Notes: a model not told the origin generated them from the sequence alone. 64,000 nt of DNA from Streptomyces filamentosus (GCF_014654895.1 NZ_BNBE01000001.1:806001-870000); one strand, 5' to 3'. Counted from the first letter of the stretch, positions 1 to 9,614 are shown. Translations and numbers: made by a program.

Positions 1-760
1 CCTTGGGCAGGAAGCGGTCGGCGTCGCGGTCCCGGGAGACCTCCTCCAGGAGGAGGTCGTAGGAGGGGATGAAGTCGAGCTGGCGGTTGTCGCTGATCTG
101 GGTGAGCGAGGTGGTGACGCCGCGCCGGTAGAAGACGCCGTGCAGGGAGAGGGCGGCGTAGGTGCGGGCCCTGAGGTGGAGGCGCCAGACCCAGAGCCGG
201 TCCTCGGCGGTGCGCAGCTTGGTCTCGAAGCGGGACGCGCCGTCCTCGAAGAGGGTGCGGCCGTAGACGCCGAAGGGGACGAAGGGGTAGTCGACCATCG
301 TGATCATGCTGGCCGGGGCGATGCCGTCGCGGGGGTCCATGACGGCGTCGCGGACCTTGGCGGGGGCGTACTTGACGTTCCGCTTGCGGCCCTCGGCGAG
401 GACGTGGTCGGTGCGGGCGAAGTCGACGCCGAGGCGCTCCGTGCCGTCGACGGCGGCGCGGAGGTGGCCGGGGGCGTACCAGTCGTCGCCGTCGAGGAAG
501 GTGACGTAGTCGCCGGTGGAGGCGTCGATGCCGGTGTTGCGGGCCTGGGCGACGCCGAGGTTGGTCTCGTGGCGGATGACCCGGGCGTTCGGGACGCGGT
601 CCTTCCAGCGGTCGAGGACGTCCGGGGTCTCGTCGGTGGAGCAGTCGTCGATCAGCAGGAACTCGAAGTCCGGGTCCGCGTTGTGGGCGAGGCTGCGCAT
701 GGTGTCGGGGGCGTACGGCCCGACGTTGTGGAAGGGGACGACGACGGAGAGTTTGGGCAC
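1..760 (-). CDS. Family 2 glycosyltransferase (C-terminus outside window)
   Basis: Begins at a GTG at 760 and reads leftward off the window edge, so about 253 N-terminal residues are present. It opens with a GT-A fold start (KLSVVVPFHN), has a LLIDDCSTDET strand, then NLGVAQARNTGID and the metal-binding FLDGDDWY motif, all hallmarks of inverting GT2 enzymes that move a sugar from a nucleotide donor. Acceptor and sugar cannot be told. It lies 63 bases downstream of the YfhO-like membrane protein on the same strand, which suggests joint work on a surface glycan or teichoic-acid-like polymer. No strong ribosome site is seen before the GTG. Confidence 0.88.
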   Translation of the reverse strand, partial: MPKLSVVVPFHNVGPYAPDTMRSLAHNADPDFEFLLIDDCSTDETPDVLDRWKDRVPNARVIRHETNLGVAQARNTGIDASTGDYVTFLDGDDWYAPGHLRAAVDGTERLGVDFARTDHVLAEGRKRNVKYAPAKVRDAVMDPRDGIAPASMITMVDYPFVPFGVYGRTLFEDGASRFETKLRTAEDRLWVWRLHLRARTYAALSLHGVFYRRGVTTSLTQISDNRQLDFIPSYDLLLEEVSRDRDADRFLPK

Positions 761-823
761 GCGGAGAATCCCCACACTGGATCGGAGGCGGACACGGATG
801 GAATCGGGGGTGTCTTCCGGCTG

Positions 824-3592
824 TCAGGCGCCGGTACGGCGGGCAGCGTAATCGGCGTCCCGGCCGCTCGAACGAGCCTCGCGTGGACGGTCGGTGAACT
901 CTTGCCGTCCCTCGGGCGAAGCCCCGGCGGGCCGCCCGGCACGGCGCCGGGCGAGGAGCGCGGTGGCGAGCAGGGCGAGCAGCGCGGCGGCCCCGGCGGC
1001 GGCGCCGAGCCGGACGCCGGGGGGCCGGTAGGAGCAGCTCACGCGGGTCGCGCGGCCGTCGAGGGGGACGGCGATCAGGCCCCGGTGGGAGCGGGCGGAG
1101 ACGGGGGCGGCGGCGCCCGCGGCGCACCGCCAGCCGGTGGTGCGGGGGACGGCGACGACGGCGGTTCCGGTGCTGCCGGGCGGGAGTTCGGCGGTGAGGG
1201 TGTGGCCGGTGGCGGTGACGCGGGTGGCGCCGGTGGCGGTGAGCCGGGCGACGGCGGCGGCGAGCCGGGCGCGGTCGAGGCAGCCGACGGGCCGGTCGGG
1301 CAGCGTGAGGCCCTTCTCGGGGACCAGGTCGATCCGGATCCGGCCGTCGGCGGGGACGGTGCCGAGGGTGGCCATCGCGGCGCGGACGGCGGGCGGCCGG
1401 CCGTCGTAGTCGACGGGGGCGGCGCCGGCGAGGGCGGCGGTGCCGTGGTACTCGGGCGCCCAGAACCAGAGCGCGGTGCCGGCCGGGCAGCGGGCGGTCA
1501 GGGTGGTGCCGGTGCGGCGGACGGCGGGCTGCGCGTAGACGGCGGCGCCGAGGAGGAGTTCCTGGTTGCGGAAGGCCGAGTCGGCCGGGTCGACGGCGCC
1601 GGGCCCGCCGGGGCGGACGGTGACGAGCGGGGGCACGGGGGTGCGGGCGGTGGTCGCGGTGCCGCGGGGCGCGGCGTCCTGGCGCACCGGTTCGGTGGCC
1701 TCGGAACGGACCCGGGCGCCGATGGAGAAGATCGCGTCGGTCACCGGGTTGTCGAGGGTCTCGGGGTGGCGGCCCTTGGCGTAGTGGCCGAAGCCCAGGG
1801 AGTCGAGGGTGCGGGAGGTGTTCTCGGTGGTGAGGCTGGAGTAGGCGTCGGCGCCCTCGCCGCCGAGCAGCAGCGGTTCGTTGCCGCCGGGCAGCGGGCC
1901 GGGGTCGGTGCGGTACGCGGGCCACGCGTCGGCGCGGGCCGTCTCGGCGCCCACCGCCCGCTGCCACTCCCCGATCCGGGGCGCCCAGGCGACCTCGGCG
2001 CGCTGCTGCCGTTCGACGCGCATCCCCCCGACGGCCGTCTCGCCCGCCTGGGCGGCGAGCAGCAGCACGGCGGCGGCGACGGGCAGCGCGCGGGAGGCGC
2101 CGGCGGGGCGGGGGTCCGCGGCGGACCGGCCGGCGTGGCCGGCGGGCGCGCGGCGGGCGGCGCGGAGGGCGAGGAGCGCGGCGGCGAGGGCGAGCAGGGC
2201 CGCGGCGCCGGCCGCGGGGTAGGTCCAGGCGTCGATGTCGGGGCTGGTGCGGGCGGCGAGAGCGAGCGCCCCGAGGAGGACGGCGGCGCCGAGCAGGGCG
2301 GCGGGGCAGGGCACGCCCGGGGCGGCGGACAGCCAGGCGGCGACGAGGAGCAGGCCGCAGAGCACGAAGGTCTGGCGGTACGGGTTGCCGTTGGGCGAGG
2401 CGCCCGCGTGCCAGAGGAGGTGGGTCGGCCCCCACTGGAGGGAGAGCGTCACCAGGACGATCAGGACCGTCCAGGCCCGGCGGACGCGCGGGGCGACGGC
2501 CCGGTTGAAGGGCAGGGAGAGGGCGAGCACGAGCGCCGGCGTGCCGATGAAGAGGGCCGGCGTGTTCACCTGGGCGGTGGCGGGCAGGAGGCGGCCGAAC
2601 AGCTCGGTCCAGGAGGCGGGCGCGAAGACGGTCTCGGGGGTCGGGTCGGCGTACTTCGTCCCGCTGAAGACGACGAGGACGAGCGGGGCGGCGAGCCCGA
2701 CGCCGAGACAGACGGTCCACCCGGCGCGGAGCAGCGCGGCGAGGCGGCGGCGGGCGGCGGACGGGGCGCCCGGGGTGCCCTGGGCGTCGGCGGCGGGCGC
2801 GGCGCCCGTGACACCCGCACCGTTCGTGCCATCCGTGGCATCCGTACCGTCCGTGGCATCCGCGGTGAAGAGCCGAACGGCGAGGAAGAGGGCGGCGCCG
2901 AGGGTGGCCATGTAGGCGGTGTAGAAGTTCGCGATCCACGCGACGGCGACGACGAGCGGACCGAGGACGGGCCGGCGGCCGGTCCTGGCCCACTCCGCGA
3001 CCAGGCAGAGCAGCGGGAAGGCGATGAGTCCGTCCAGCCACATGGGCACGGAGGCGCCGTGGTTGAAGGTCCAGCCGGAGAGCGCGTACGCGGCGCCGAG
3101 GAGCGCGGCGAGCGGCCACGGTCCGGCGGCCCGGCCCGCCGGGCGGAGCCGGATCAGCAGTGCGGCCATCGCCGCCCCCGCCGCGGCGATCTTGAGCACG
3201 GTGATGACGTACAGCGCGAGTTCCGGCCGGTCGGCCGGGAAGAGCACGACAAGCAGCGAGAAGGGGCTGCTCAGATAGGTGCCGATGTCGCCGAGGAAGC
3301 CCGCGCCGAAGCCGGAGTTCCAGTTGAGGAAGGCGTCCCCGTGGGTGTCGCCGAGGAGGAGGGCGCGCCAGTAGGCGTGGTACGGCAGGTACTGCTGGCC
3401 CAGGTCGACGACGTTGCGGGTGTACGGGCCGAGGGGGTGGCTGCGGGCCAGCGCGGTGGCCAGCACGAAGACCAGGGCGGCGAGCGGTCCGGCGGCGGCG
3501 GGGGCGAGCAGCAGCGGGTTCCGGGTGGCGCGGAGGCCGCCCCGTGCCCCGTCCCGGTCGGGGGCGGGCGCGGGTGTGGCGGCGGGTGGCAC
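824..3592 (-). CDS. YfhO-family polytopic membrane protein
   Basis: A 922-residue integral membrane protein of the YfhO (GT-C-like) family. In other Gram-positives YfhO modifies lipoteichoic or wall polymers with sugars. The N-terminal half alternates hydrophobic segments (first around residues 28-50) with the short loop LGQQYLPYHAYW typical of the family. Residues about 520-860 form an extracytoplasmic soluble part, followed by a last membrane helix and a basic tail. A cytoplasmic linker near residue 240 carries a short ATDGTD repeat. The GTG at 3592 has GGAGG four bases upstream. It precedes the GT2 gene and probably forms a transcription unit with it. The enzymatic role is inferred from family only. 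Confidence 0.85.
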   Translation of the reverse strand: MPPAATPAPAPDRDGARGGLRATRNPLLLAPAAAGPLAALVFVLATALARSHPLGPYTRNVVDLGQQYLPYHAYWRALLLGDTHGDAFLNWNSGFGAGFLGDIGTYLSSPFSLLVVLFPADRPELALYVITVLKIAAAGAAMAALLIRLRPAGRAAGPWPLAALLGAAYALSGWTFNHGASVPMWLDGLIAFPLLCLVAEWARTGRRPVLGPLVVAVAWIANFYTAYMATLGAALFLAVRLFTADATDGTDATDGTNGAGVTGAAPAADAQGTPGAPSAARRRLAALLRAGWTVCLGVGLAAPLVLVVFSGTKYADPTPETVFAPASWTELFGRLLPATAQVNTPALFIGTPALVLALSLPFNRAVAPRVRRAWTVLIVLVTLSLQWGPTHLLWHAGASPNGNPYRQTFVLCGLLLVAAWLSAAPGVPCPAALLGAAVLLGALALAARTSPDIDAWTYPAAGAAALLALAAALLALRAARRAPAGHAGRSAADPRPAGASRALPVAAAVLLLAAQAGETAVGGMRVERQQRAEVAWAPRIGEWQRAVGAETARADAWPAYRTDPGPLPGGNEPLLLGGEGADAYSSLTTENTSRTLDSLGFGHYAKGRHPETLDNPVTDAIFSIGARVRSEATEPVRQDAAPRGTATTARTPVPPLVTVRPGGPGAVDPADSAFRNQELLLGAAVYAQPAVRRTGTTLTARCPAGTALWFWAPEYHGTAALAGAAPVDYDGRPPAVRAAMATLGTVPADGRIRIDLVPEKGLTLPDRPVGCLDRARLAAAVARLTATGATRVTATGHTLTAELPPGSTGTAVVAVPRTTGWRCAAGAAAPVSARSHRGLIAVPLDGRATRVSCSYRPPGVRLGAAAGAAALLALLATALLARRRAGRPAGASPEGRQEFTDRPREARSSGRDADYAARRTGA
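2826..2862. repeat. 18-bp imperfect tandem repeat inside yfhO-like gene
   Basis: Two copies of a CCGTGGCATCCG unit recur at an 18-base period, encoding a repeated ATDGTD hexapeptide in a loop between membrane helices. This is in-frame length-variable sequence, probably slippage-prone. Confidence 0.6.
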
Positions 3593-3734
3593 GGGTCCTC
3601 CAGGGAGCGCGAGGCTCGTCGGTCACCCGCGGCGAGCGCACGGCGGGACGGACCCATTACTCCTGGTTCGAGCGACCCGGAAAGGATCACCGGGCGATGT
3701 CCCGGCAGCCCCCGGGTGAACACCCGGTGTCGCC

Positions 3735-3760
3735 GCCGCCGTTCGGGGGAGGCGGCGGAC
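3735..3760. terminator. GC-rich hairpin between tdk and yfhO-like gene
   Basis: CCGCCGCC and GGCGGCGG face each other across about 9 bases, with no T-run. It lies roughly 110 bases downstream of the thymidine kinase stop on the minus strand and could end that operon, but hairpins of this kind are common by chance at this GC content. Confidence 0.35.
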
Positions 3761-3868
3761 CGGAGCGGGCTCCGGGGAGGGGCCGGACCGACGGGCCGCC
3801 CCTGACCCATGACCGGCCCACCGGCCGGCGACTCGGCCCTGGCCGGCGGTTCGCCCGCGGCCGACGGC

Positions 3869-4519
3869 TCAGCCCTGGCCGACCGGGAGGACGTCCGGCG
3901 AGAGGGCGCCCGCCTGGGCGGAGGCGGAGGTCATCCTCCGGCGGTGGTGGCGTCGGCACAGCACCTCGTACCCGACGACCTCCGGGGCGGTGTTCACGTC
4001 GCCGATGACGACCTGCTCGCCCTCGACGACCATGTGGCCGCCGACCGTGCGGGCGTTGTGGGTGGCGCGGGCGCCGCACCAGCACAGCGCCTCCACCTGG
4101 AGCTGTTCTATCCGGTCGGCGAGCTCGATCAGCCGCTGCGAGCCGGGGAAGAGCTTGGTCCGGAAATCGGTCGTGATGCCGAAGGCGTAGACGTCGAGCC
4201 CGAGGTCGTCGACGATGCGGGCGAGCTGGTCGATCTGCTCCGGGGCGAGGAACTGCGCCTCGTCCACGATCACGTAGTCCGCCTTGCCGCCCTTGGAGAG
4301 CTGGGCGACGAGGTACGCGTAGAGGTCCATACCCTCCGGGGCCTCGACGGCCTCGGTCACCAGGCCGAGCCGCGAGGACAGCTTGCCCGCGCCCGCCCGG
4401 TCGTCCCGGGTGAAGATCACGCCCTGGAGCCCGCGCGCGTCGCGGTTGTGCGCGATCTGGAGCGCCAGCGTGCTCTTTCCGCAGTCCATCGTTCCGGAGA
4501 AGAACACCAGCTCGGGCAT
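3869..4519 (-). CDS. tdk: Thymidine kinase (type II)
   Basis: A 216-residue cytosolic kinase that phosphorylates thymidine to dTMP with ATP in nucleoside salvage. The P-loop GTMDCGKST lies at residues 9-17, the DEAQF motif with the catalytic glutamate at Glu87, and the lasso-type zinc site uses CWC (146-148) and a later Cys188 with His191. Length and motif order fit type II thymidine kinases. The C-terminal 20 residues are variable. The ATG at 4519 is the only sensible start. It is the last gene of a minus-strand group with the phosphodiesterase-like gene 63 bases upstream. Confidence 0.95.
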   Translation of the reverse strand: MPELVFFSGTMDCGKSTLALQIAHNRDARGLQGVIFTRDDRAGAGKLSSRLGLVTEAVEAPEGMDLYAYLVAQLSKGGKADYVIVDEAQFLAPEQIDQLARIVDDLGLDVYAFGITTDFRTKLFPGSQRLIELADRIEQLQVEALCWCGARATHNARTVGGHMVVEGEQVVIGDVNTAPEVVGYEVLCRRHHRRRMTSASAQAGALSPDVLPVGQG

Positions 4520-4582
4520 GACGGGTCGAAGACCTTTCGGGGGTCGGAGGGAAGGGGGAGGGACGGGACGGCCGGGGCGCCG

Positions 4583-5788
4583 TCAGGAGCGGACCTCGAA
4601 GAGCGGCACGAGCTGCTCGGCGGGGGTCATCGACCCGTGCATGCCGGTCATCCGGGACTCCAGCGGCTCGCCGACCGAGGCGATCAGGGCCACGTCGTCG
4701 TGGGCGGCGGCGACGACGTCGCCGATCCGGCCGTACACCCGCTCGTCGACGGTGTCGCCGAACCAGCCGAGGTCGATGGCCTCGTCCCGGCCCGCGACCC
4801 AGAACTGCTCGCCGATGACCTCGCGCCAGCAGGTGAGGACGTCGGCCTCGGCGCCGGGGACGGCGTAGACGTGCCGGGCCCGGCCCTCGCCGCCGAGGAG
4901 GGCGACGCCGGCGCGCAGCTCCCAGTCCTCGTCGACGTCGATGCGGTGCTCCTCGTCGAAGGGGACGTCGACCATGCCGTGGTCGGCGGTGACGTACAGC
5001 GCGGAGCGGGCGGGCAGCTGCTCGGCGAGCCGCTGCACCAGCCGGTCGACGAGCATGAGCTGGCCGCGCCAGGCGTCCGAGTCGATGCCGAAGCGGTGCC
5101 CGGCGCCGTCGAGTTCGCTGTAGTACGTGTAGACCAGCGAGCGGTCGCCCGCGGCGAGCTGCTCGGCCGCGAGGTCCATCCGCTCCTCGCCGGAGAGCCG
5201 CCCGTGGAAGGTGCCGCCGCTGAGCGCGACCTGGGTGAGCGGGGTCTGCGCGAAGATCGGGGAGGACACCTGCGCGGTGTGGATCCCGGCCTCGTGGGCC
5301 AGCTGGAAGACGGTGGGGTACGGCTGCCACGCCTTCGGCGGGGTCCACGGACGCCACTTGAGCTGGTTCATCAGCTCGCCGGTCTCGGGGTTGCGGACCA
5401 TGTAGCCGCCGAGGCCGTGGGTGCCGGGGTGGTGGCCGGTGCCGACGGAGGCGAGCGAGGTCGCGGTGGTGGCGGGGAAGCCTGCGGTGATCGGCAGGCC
5501 GGTGCCGCCGCGCGAGGAGCCGAGCAGCGAGGTCAGGTAGGGGGCCTCGGCCGGGTGGGCGAGGATCTGCTCCCAGCCGAGCCCGTCGACGAGGAAGACG
5601 CAGACCCGGTCGGCGGGGGCGAGTCCGGCGATCCGCGCCTCGAAGCCCGGCACGCCCTGGCCCGCGACGAGGGTCGGCAGCAGGTCGCCGAGGGAGCCGG
5701 AGCCGTACGCGGGCACCGGGGCGGACTCCGGGGCGAGCGGGACCGGGTCGTCCGGCCAGCCGTGGGAGACGGAGGTCGGCTGGGCCAT
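4583..5788 (-). CDS. Alkaline phosphatase-superfamily phosphodiesterase
   Basis: A 401-residue protein of the type I phosphodiesterase/nucleotide pyrophosphatase family (PF01663). The metal-binding VFLVDGLGW strand, the nucleophile region AGFPATTATSL (threonine nucleophile), and the distal TADHGMVDV motif that completes the two-metal site are all visible. There is no signal peptide, so a cytoplasmic phosphoester substrate is likely but unknown. Its ATG shares one base with the TGA of the DUF5998 gene upstream (TGATG), so the two are translationally coupled. Confidence 0.88.
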   Translation of the reverse strand: MAQPTSVSHGWPDDPVPLAPESAPVPAYGSGSLGDLLPTLVAGQGVPGFEARIAGLAPADRVCVFLVDGLGWEQILAHPAEAPYLTSLLGSSRGGTGLPITAGFPATTATSLASVGTGHHPGTHGLGGYMVRNPETGELMNQLKWRPWTPPKAWQPYPTVFQLAHEAGIHTAQVSSPIFAQTPLTQVALSGGTFHGRLSGEERMDLAAEQLAAGDRSLVYTYYSELDGAGHRFGIDSDAWRGQLMLVDRLVQRLAEQLPARSALYVTADHGMVDVPFDEEHRIDVDEDWELRAGVALLGGEGRARHVYAVPGAEADVLTCWREVIGEQFWVAGRDEAIDLGWFGDTVDERVYGRIGDVVAAAHDDVALIASVGEPLESRMTGMHGSMTPAEQLVPLFEVRS

Positions 5789-6387
5789 CAGCGGCCGGCC
5801 GTGGGGGCGGTCGCGGCGGTGGCCTCGGAGAGCGCCTGGGCGAAGACGAGGGTCTGCCGGACGGTGTCCGGGCCATCGCCGGCCTCGCTGACCCGCAGGC
5901 TGAGGTCGTCCGCGGTGGCGTTGCCGGTGTAGCCGTGGTCGGCGTCGCAGTTCGGGTCGCCGCAGGCGGCGGGCTCCAGGTCGATCCGGGAGACGGCGCC
6001 CCAGCCGATGGTGAGGACGACCTCGCGGGGGACGGAGCCCGGGGTGTACGACTCCGGGTTGGCCACGACGCGGCTGACCACGACCGACGAGATCCGGTCG
6101 AGCTTCACGGACTCGGTGGAGGTGGTGGCGTACGGGCTCGGGGAGCTGCTGTCGGCGGCCTGCTCGTCGGTGTGGCTGACGATGAAGCGGCTCGGGGTCA
6201 GCACGAGGACGGTGACGTGGCGCCGGACCTCGTTGGCGTCGAAGGTGGTCTCCTGGTGGACCACGTACGACGCGACGTCCTCGCCGCCGACGGCGGCCTC
6301 CACCGCCTCGGCCACGAGTGCCGGGTAGTAGCCGCTGCGCTCGATCGCCGCGCGCAGCCCCTGGGTCGTCGTACCGCTCTTCGCCAT
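5788..6387 (-). CDS. DUF5998 family protein
   Basis: A 199-residue actinobacterial protein of unknown function. It has a conserved N-terminal helix (GLRAAIERSGYYPALV), a core HQETTFDANEVRRHVTVLVL, and a C-terminal CGDPNCDADHGYTG segment whose two cysteines and histidine could bind a metal. I prefer the ATG at 6387 (MAKSG) because GGAG lies just upstream, whereas the ATG at 6396 has AGG directly abutting it. It is coupled to the following phosphodiesterase gene by a one-base overlap. No membrane segment is seen. Confidence 0.85.
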   Translation of the reverse strand: MAKSGTTTQGLRAAIERSGYYPALVAEAVEAAVGGEDVASYVVHQETTFDANEVRRHVTVLVLTPSRFIVSHTDEQAADSSSPSPYATTSTESVKLDRISSVVVSRVVANPESYTPGSVPREVVLTIGWGAVSRIDLEPAACGDPNCDADHGYTGNATADDLSLRVSEAGDGPDTVRQTLVFAQALSEATAATAPTAGR

Positions 6388-6426
6388 GGACTCCATCCTA
6401 CGGGGCTGCGGGGGCCCTCCGACCCT

Positions 6427-9408
6427 TCAGTAGCTTGGCAGGCGGCGCGGGCCGAGGTCGGTGGTGGGCGCGGGCGGGGCGAGGCGGACCGCGGCGCCCA
6501 GGACCGAGACGCCGCTCGGGGCGACCACGGCCGGCTCGAGCACCACGGAGACGATCTCCGGATGGTCGTCGACGAGCCGGGAGACCCGGAGCAGCAGCTC
6601 CTCCAGGGCGGGGGTGTCGACGGGGGCCGAGCCGCGCCAGCCGAAGAGCAGCGGGGCGGTGCGGATGGAGCGGACCAGCTCGGCGGCGTCCCGGTCGGTG
6701 GCGGGGACCAGCCGGTGGGCGGTGTCGCCGAGCAGTTCGGAGGCGGCGCCGGAGAGCCCGAAGGAGAGGACGGCGCCGACGGCGGGGTCGATCGCGGCGC
6801 GGATCACGGTGTCCACGCCCCGGGGTGCCATCGCCTGGACGACGGGCTGGAGCTCTTCGGGCTTGCCGAGGACCTCGGTCAGCTCGGCGTAGGCGGTGCG
6901 CAGCTGCTCCTCGGTGGCCAGGTCGAGCCGGACGCCGCCGAGGTCGGGGCGGTGGCGCAGGTGGGGGGCGGTGGTCTTGAGCGCCACCGGGTAGCCGAGC
7001 CGGGCGGCGGCCAGGGCGGCCTCGTCGGGGCCGGGCGCGGGGAGGGCGGGGCGCAGCGCGATGCCGTACCGGCCGAGGAGCTCGCCCGCCTCGTCGGTGG
7101 TGAGGGTGACGCCCCGGGACTCCTGTCCGGCGCCCCGCTCGCCGAGCACCCGGTCGATGAGGGCGGCGGCGCCGGCCTCGTCGATGGAGTCGTACTCCGG
7201 GACCCGTCCCGGTTCGGCGGCCTGCCGTCGCCACTGGCCGTACCGCACGGCCTCGGCGAGCGCCCGCACGGCCCGTTCCGCGGCGGGGTAGGCGGGGATG
7301 TTCCGCTCGGGGGCGTTCCCCTCGGGGGCGTCCGGCGCGGAGGGCTCGGGCGAGGGGGGCTCCGGCGCGGAGACCTCGGGCGCCGAGGACTCGGGGGCGG
7401 AGGCCGCCGGGGCCGGGGTGCCGGGCCCGGCCGGGATCCGGGGCGCGGGGGTGGTGGCCGGGCGGCGGGTGCGGCTGCCCGGCGGGCGGGTGCTGGTGGC
7501 GGCGGAGAGGGCCTCGGCGAGGCCCCCCATCTCGACGTGCACGACGACGACCGGCTTGGCGGCCCCCGCCTCCCCGCCGCCGGCGACGGCCTCGCGGAGG
7601 GAGGCGGCCAGCACCTCGGTGGTGCCCTGGACGCCCACCCAGGGGATGGCGGTGACGACGACCGCGTCGCAGGAGTCGTCGGCGAGGGCGGCGGCGAGCG
7701 CGTCCCGGAAGTCGGCGGGGGTGGCCGCGGTCGTGAGGTCGAGCGGCCGCTGCGGGCGCAGCCCCTCGGTGAGGCAGGCGTCGTACGTGAGGAGGCCGAG
7801 GGACTCGGAGTTGCCGAGGATCGCGACGCGCGGCCCGGCGGGCAGCGGCTGGCCGGCGAGCAGCACTCCGGCGTCGACCAGTTCGGTGACGGTGTCGACG
7901 CGGATGACGCCGGCCTGGCGCAGCAGCGCGGAGACGGTGGCGTGCGGGACGCGGGTGACGGGGACGCGGTGGCCGGGCGGGGCGCTGCCGCTGTGGCGGG
8001 CGCCCTTGACCACGACGACCGGCTTGACGGCGGCGGTGCGGCGGGCCAGCCGGGTGAACTTGCGCGGGTTGCCGATCGACTCCAGGTAGAGGAGGACGAC
8101 GTCGGTCGCCGGGTCGTCGTACCAGTGCTGGAGGAGGTCGTTGCCGGAGAGGTCCGCGCGGTTGCCCGCGGAGATGAAGGAGGAGAGGCCGGCGCCGCGC
8201 CGGTGCAGTCCGGCGAGGAGGGCGATGCCGATGGCGCCGGACTGGGTGAAGAGGCCGATGCGGCCGGCGGCGGGCATCTCGGGGGCGAGGGAGGCGTCGA
8301 GCCGGACGTCGGGCGCGGTGTTGATGATCCCGAAGGCGTTGGGGCCGATGATCCGCATGCCGTACGAGCGGGCCTGCCGGACCAGCGCCCGCTGCCGCTC
8401 GCGGCCCTCGGGGCCGCTCTCGGCGTAGCCGGCGGAGAGGACGACGAGGCCGCGCACCCCGTGCTCGCCGCAGTCGGCGACGACCTCGGGGACCCGCTCG
8501 GCGGGGACGGCGACGATCGCGAGGTCGACGGGGGCGCCGATGGCGGAGACGGAGGGGAAGGCGGGCACGCCGTCGAGTTCGGTCGTGCCGGCGTCGAGCG
8601 CGGGGTTGACCGCGTAGACCCGTCCGGTGAAGCCGGCGCCCAGCAGGTTCTTGAGGACGGTGCGGCCGACGCCGCCGGGGGTGCGGCCGGCGCCGACGAC
8701 GGCGACGGCGCCGGGGGCGAGGAGGCGCTGGACGGAGCGGGCTTCGGCGCGCTGCTCGCGGGCGCGCTGGACGGCGAGGGAGCGGTCGGTCGGTTCGAGG
8801 TCGAGGTGGAGCCGGACGGAGCCGTCCTCGAAGCTGCGCTTCTGGGTGTAGCCGGCGTCCGTGAAGACCTTGATCATCTTGGTGTTGGCGGGGAGCACCT
8901 CGGCGGCGAAGCGGCGGATGCCGCGCTCGCGGGCGACGGCCGCGATGTGTTCGAGGAGTGCGGAGGCCACGCCCCGGCCCTGGTGGGCGTCCTGGACGAG
9001 GAAGGCGACCTCGGCCTCGTCGGCGGGGGTGGTGGCGGGGCGCCCCCGGTCGTCGATCCGGTCGTAGCGGACGGTGGCGATGAACTCGCCGCCGACGGTG
9101 GCGGCGAGCCCGACCCGGTCGACGAAGTCGTGGTGGGTGAAGCGGTGGACGTCCTTGGCGGAGAGCCGGGGGTAGGGGGCGAAGAAGCGGTAGTACTTCG
9201 ACTCGTCCGAGACCTGCTCGTAGAAGCTGACGAGCCGGTCGGCGTCGTCGGCGGTGATGGGCCGGATGCGCGCGGTGCCGCCGTCGCGGAGCACGACGTC
9301 GGCCTCCCAGTGGTCGGGGTAGGCGTGCTCCTCCGGGGCCGCCGGCTCCCCCGGCCGCCCCCTGTCCGTCCCGCCCGTTCCGTCCGTCTGCTCCGACGCG
9401 CTGTGCAT
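6427..9408 (-). CDS. PatA-like GNAT acetyltransferase fused to acyl-CoA synthetase (NDP-forming-like) domains
   Basis: A 993-residue fusion. Residues about 35-195 are a GNAT domain (acetyl-CoA site near QGRGVASALLEH). Next come a Rossmann CoA-binding domain (VAVVGAGRTPGGVGRTVLKNL), succinyl-CoA-ligase-like domains, an Ala/Pro/Glu-rich linker, and a C-terminal ATP-grasp region (LLGRYGIALRPALPAP onward). This architecture belongs to protein lysine acetyltransferases such as PatZ and the S. lividans PatA type, which inactivate acyl-CoA synthetases by acetylation. The segment normally carrying the catalytic SHTG of true synthetases is diverged (GHRVPVTRV), so the synthetase part is probably a non-catalytic sensor. 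The start at 9408 (MHSASEQ) is chosen over an upstream in-frame start because family similarity begins only later. Confidence 0.87.
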   Translation of the reverse strand: MHSASEQTDGTGGTDRGRPGEPAAPEEHAYPDHWEADVVLRDGGTARIRPITADDADRLVSFYEQVSDESKYYRFFAPYPRLSAKDVHRFTHHDFVDRVGLAATVGGEFIATVRYDRIDDRGRPATTPADEAEVAFLVQDAHQGRGVASALLEHIAAVARERGIRRFAAEVLPANTKMIKVFTDAGYTQKRSFEDGSVRLHLDLEPTDRSLAVQRAREQRAEARSVQRLLAPGAVAVVGAGRTPGGVGRTVLKNLLGAGFTGRVYAVNPALDAGTTELDGVPAFPSVSAIGAPVDLAIVAVPAERVPEVVADCGEHGVRGLVVLSAGYAESGPEGRERQRALVRQARSYGMRIIGPNAFGIINTAPDVRLDASLAPEMPAAGRIGLFTQSGAIGIALLAGLHRRGAGLSSFISAGNRADLSGNDLLQHWYDDPATDVVLLYLESIGNPRKFTRLARRTAAVKPVVVVKGARHSGSAPPGHRVPVTRVPHATVSALLRQAGVIRVDTVTELVDAGVLLAGQPLPAGPRVAILGNSESLGLLTYDACLTEGLRPQRPLDLTTAATPADFRDALAAALADDSCDAVVVTAIPWVGVQGTTEVLAASLREAVAGGGEAGAAKPVVVVHVEMGGLAEALSAATSTRPPGSRTRRPATTPAPRIPAGPGTPAPAASAPESSAPEVSAPEPPSPEPSAPDAPEGNAPERNIPAYPAAERAVRALAEAVRYGQWRRQAAEPGRVPEYDSIDEAGAAALIDRVLGERGAGQESRGVTLTTDEAGELLGRYGIALRPALPAPGPDEAALAAARLGYPVALKTTAPHLRHRPDLGGVRLDLATEEQLRTAYAELTEVLGKPEELQPVVQAMAPRGVDTVIRAAIDPAVGAVLSFGLSGAASELLGDTAHRLVPATDRDAAELVRSIRTAPLLFGWRGSAPVDTPALEELLLRVSRLVDDHPEIVSVVLEPAVVAPSGVSVLGAAVRLAPPAPTTDLGPRRLPSY

Positions 9409-9614
9409 GGGGCAAAGCCTACGGCCGGGGCCTGGCGGCGGCACCGTCCGCGCGCCCCCTCCTTGGCCGCGCACGGCTCGCGCGGCCCCTCTCCCCCGTG
9501 CAAGGTGGGAGGGGCCGAACGTCGCACGGATGCGGGTCGAAGGTCGGCAGGAGCACGCCGCAACCCGTGAGAGACTGGTCTAGACAACCCGCCGAAGACC
9601 TGAAGGGCAACACC

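Noticed and set aside
140..3805. Long open frame on the plus strand across the yfhO-like region (1221 codons)
   Set aside because: Composition is Gly/Ala/Glu/Val-rich antisense sequence without any domain; the minus strand encodes a clear membrane protein there.
7300..7500. Short repeats as a CRISPR-like array
   Set aside because: They encode the Ala/Pro/Glu linker of the PatA-like protein in frame; no spacer-repeat regularity.
5935..9570. Long plus-strand open frame opposite the PatA-like gene
   Set aside because: Shadow of high-GC coding DNA; sequence is repetitive Gly/Asp/Val with no family similarity.
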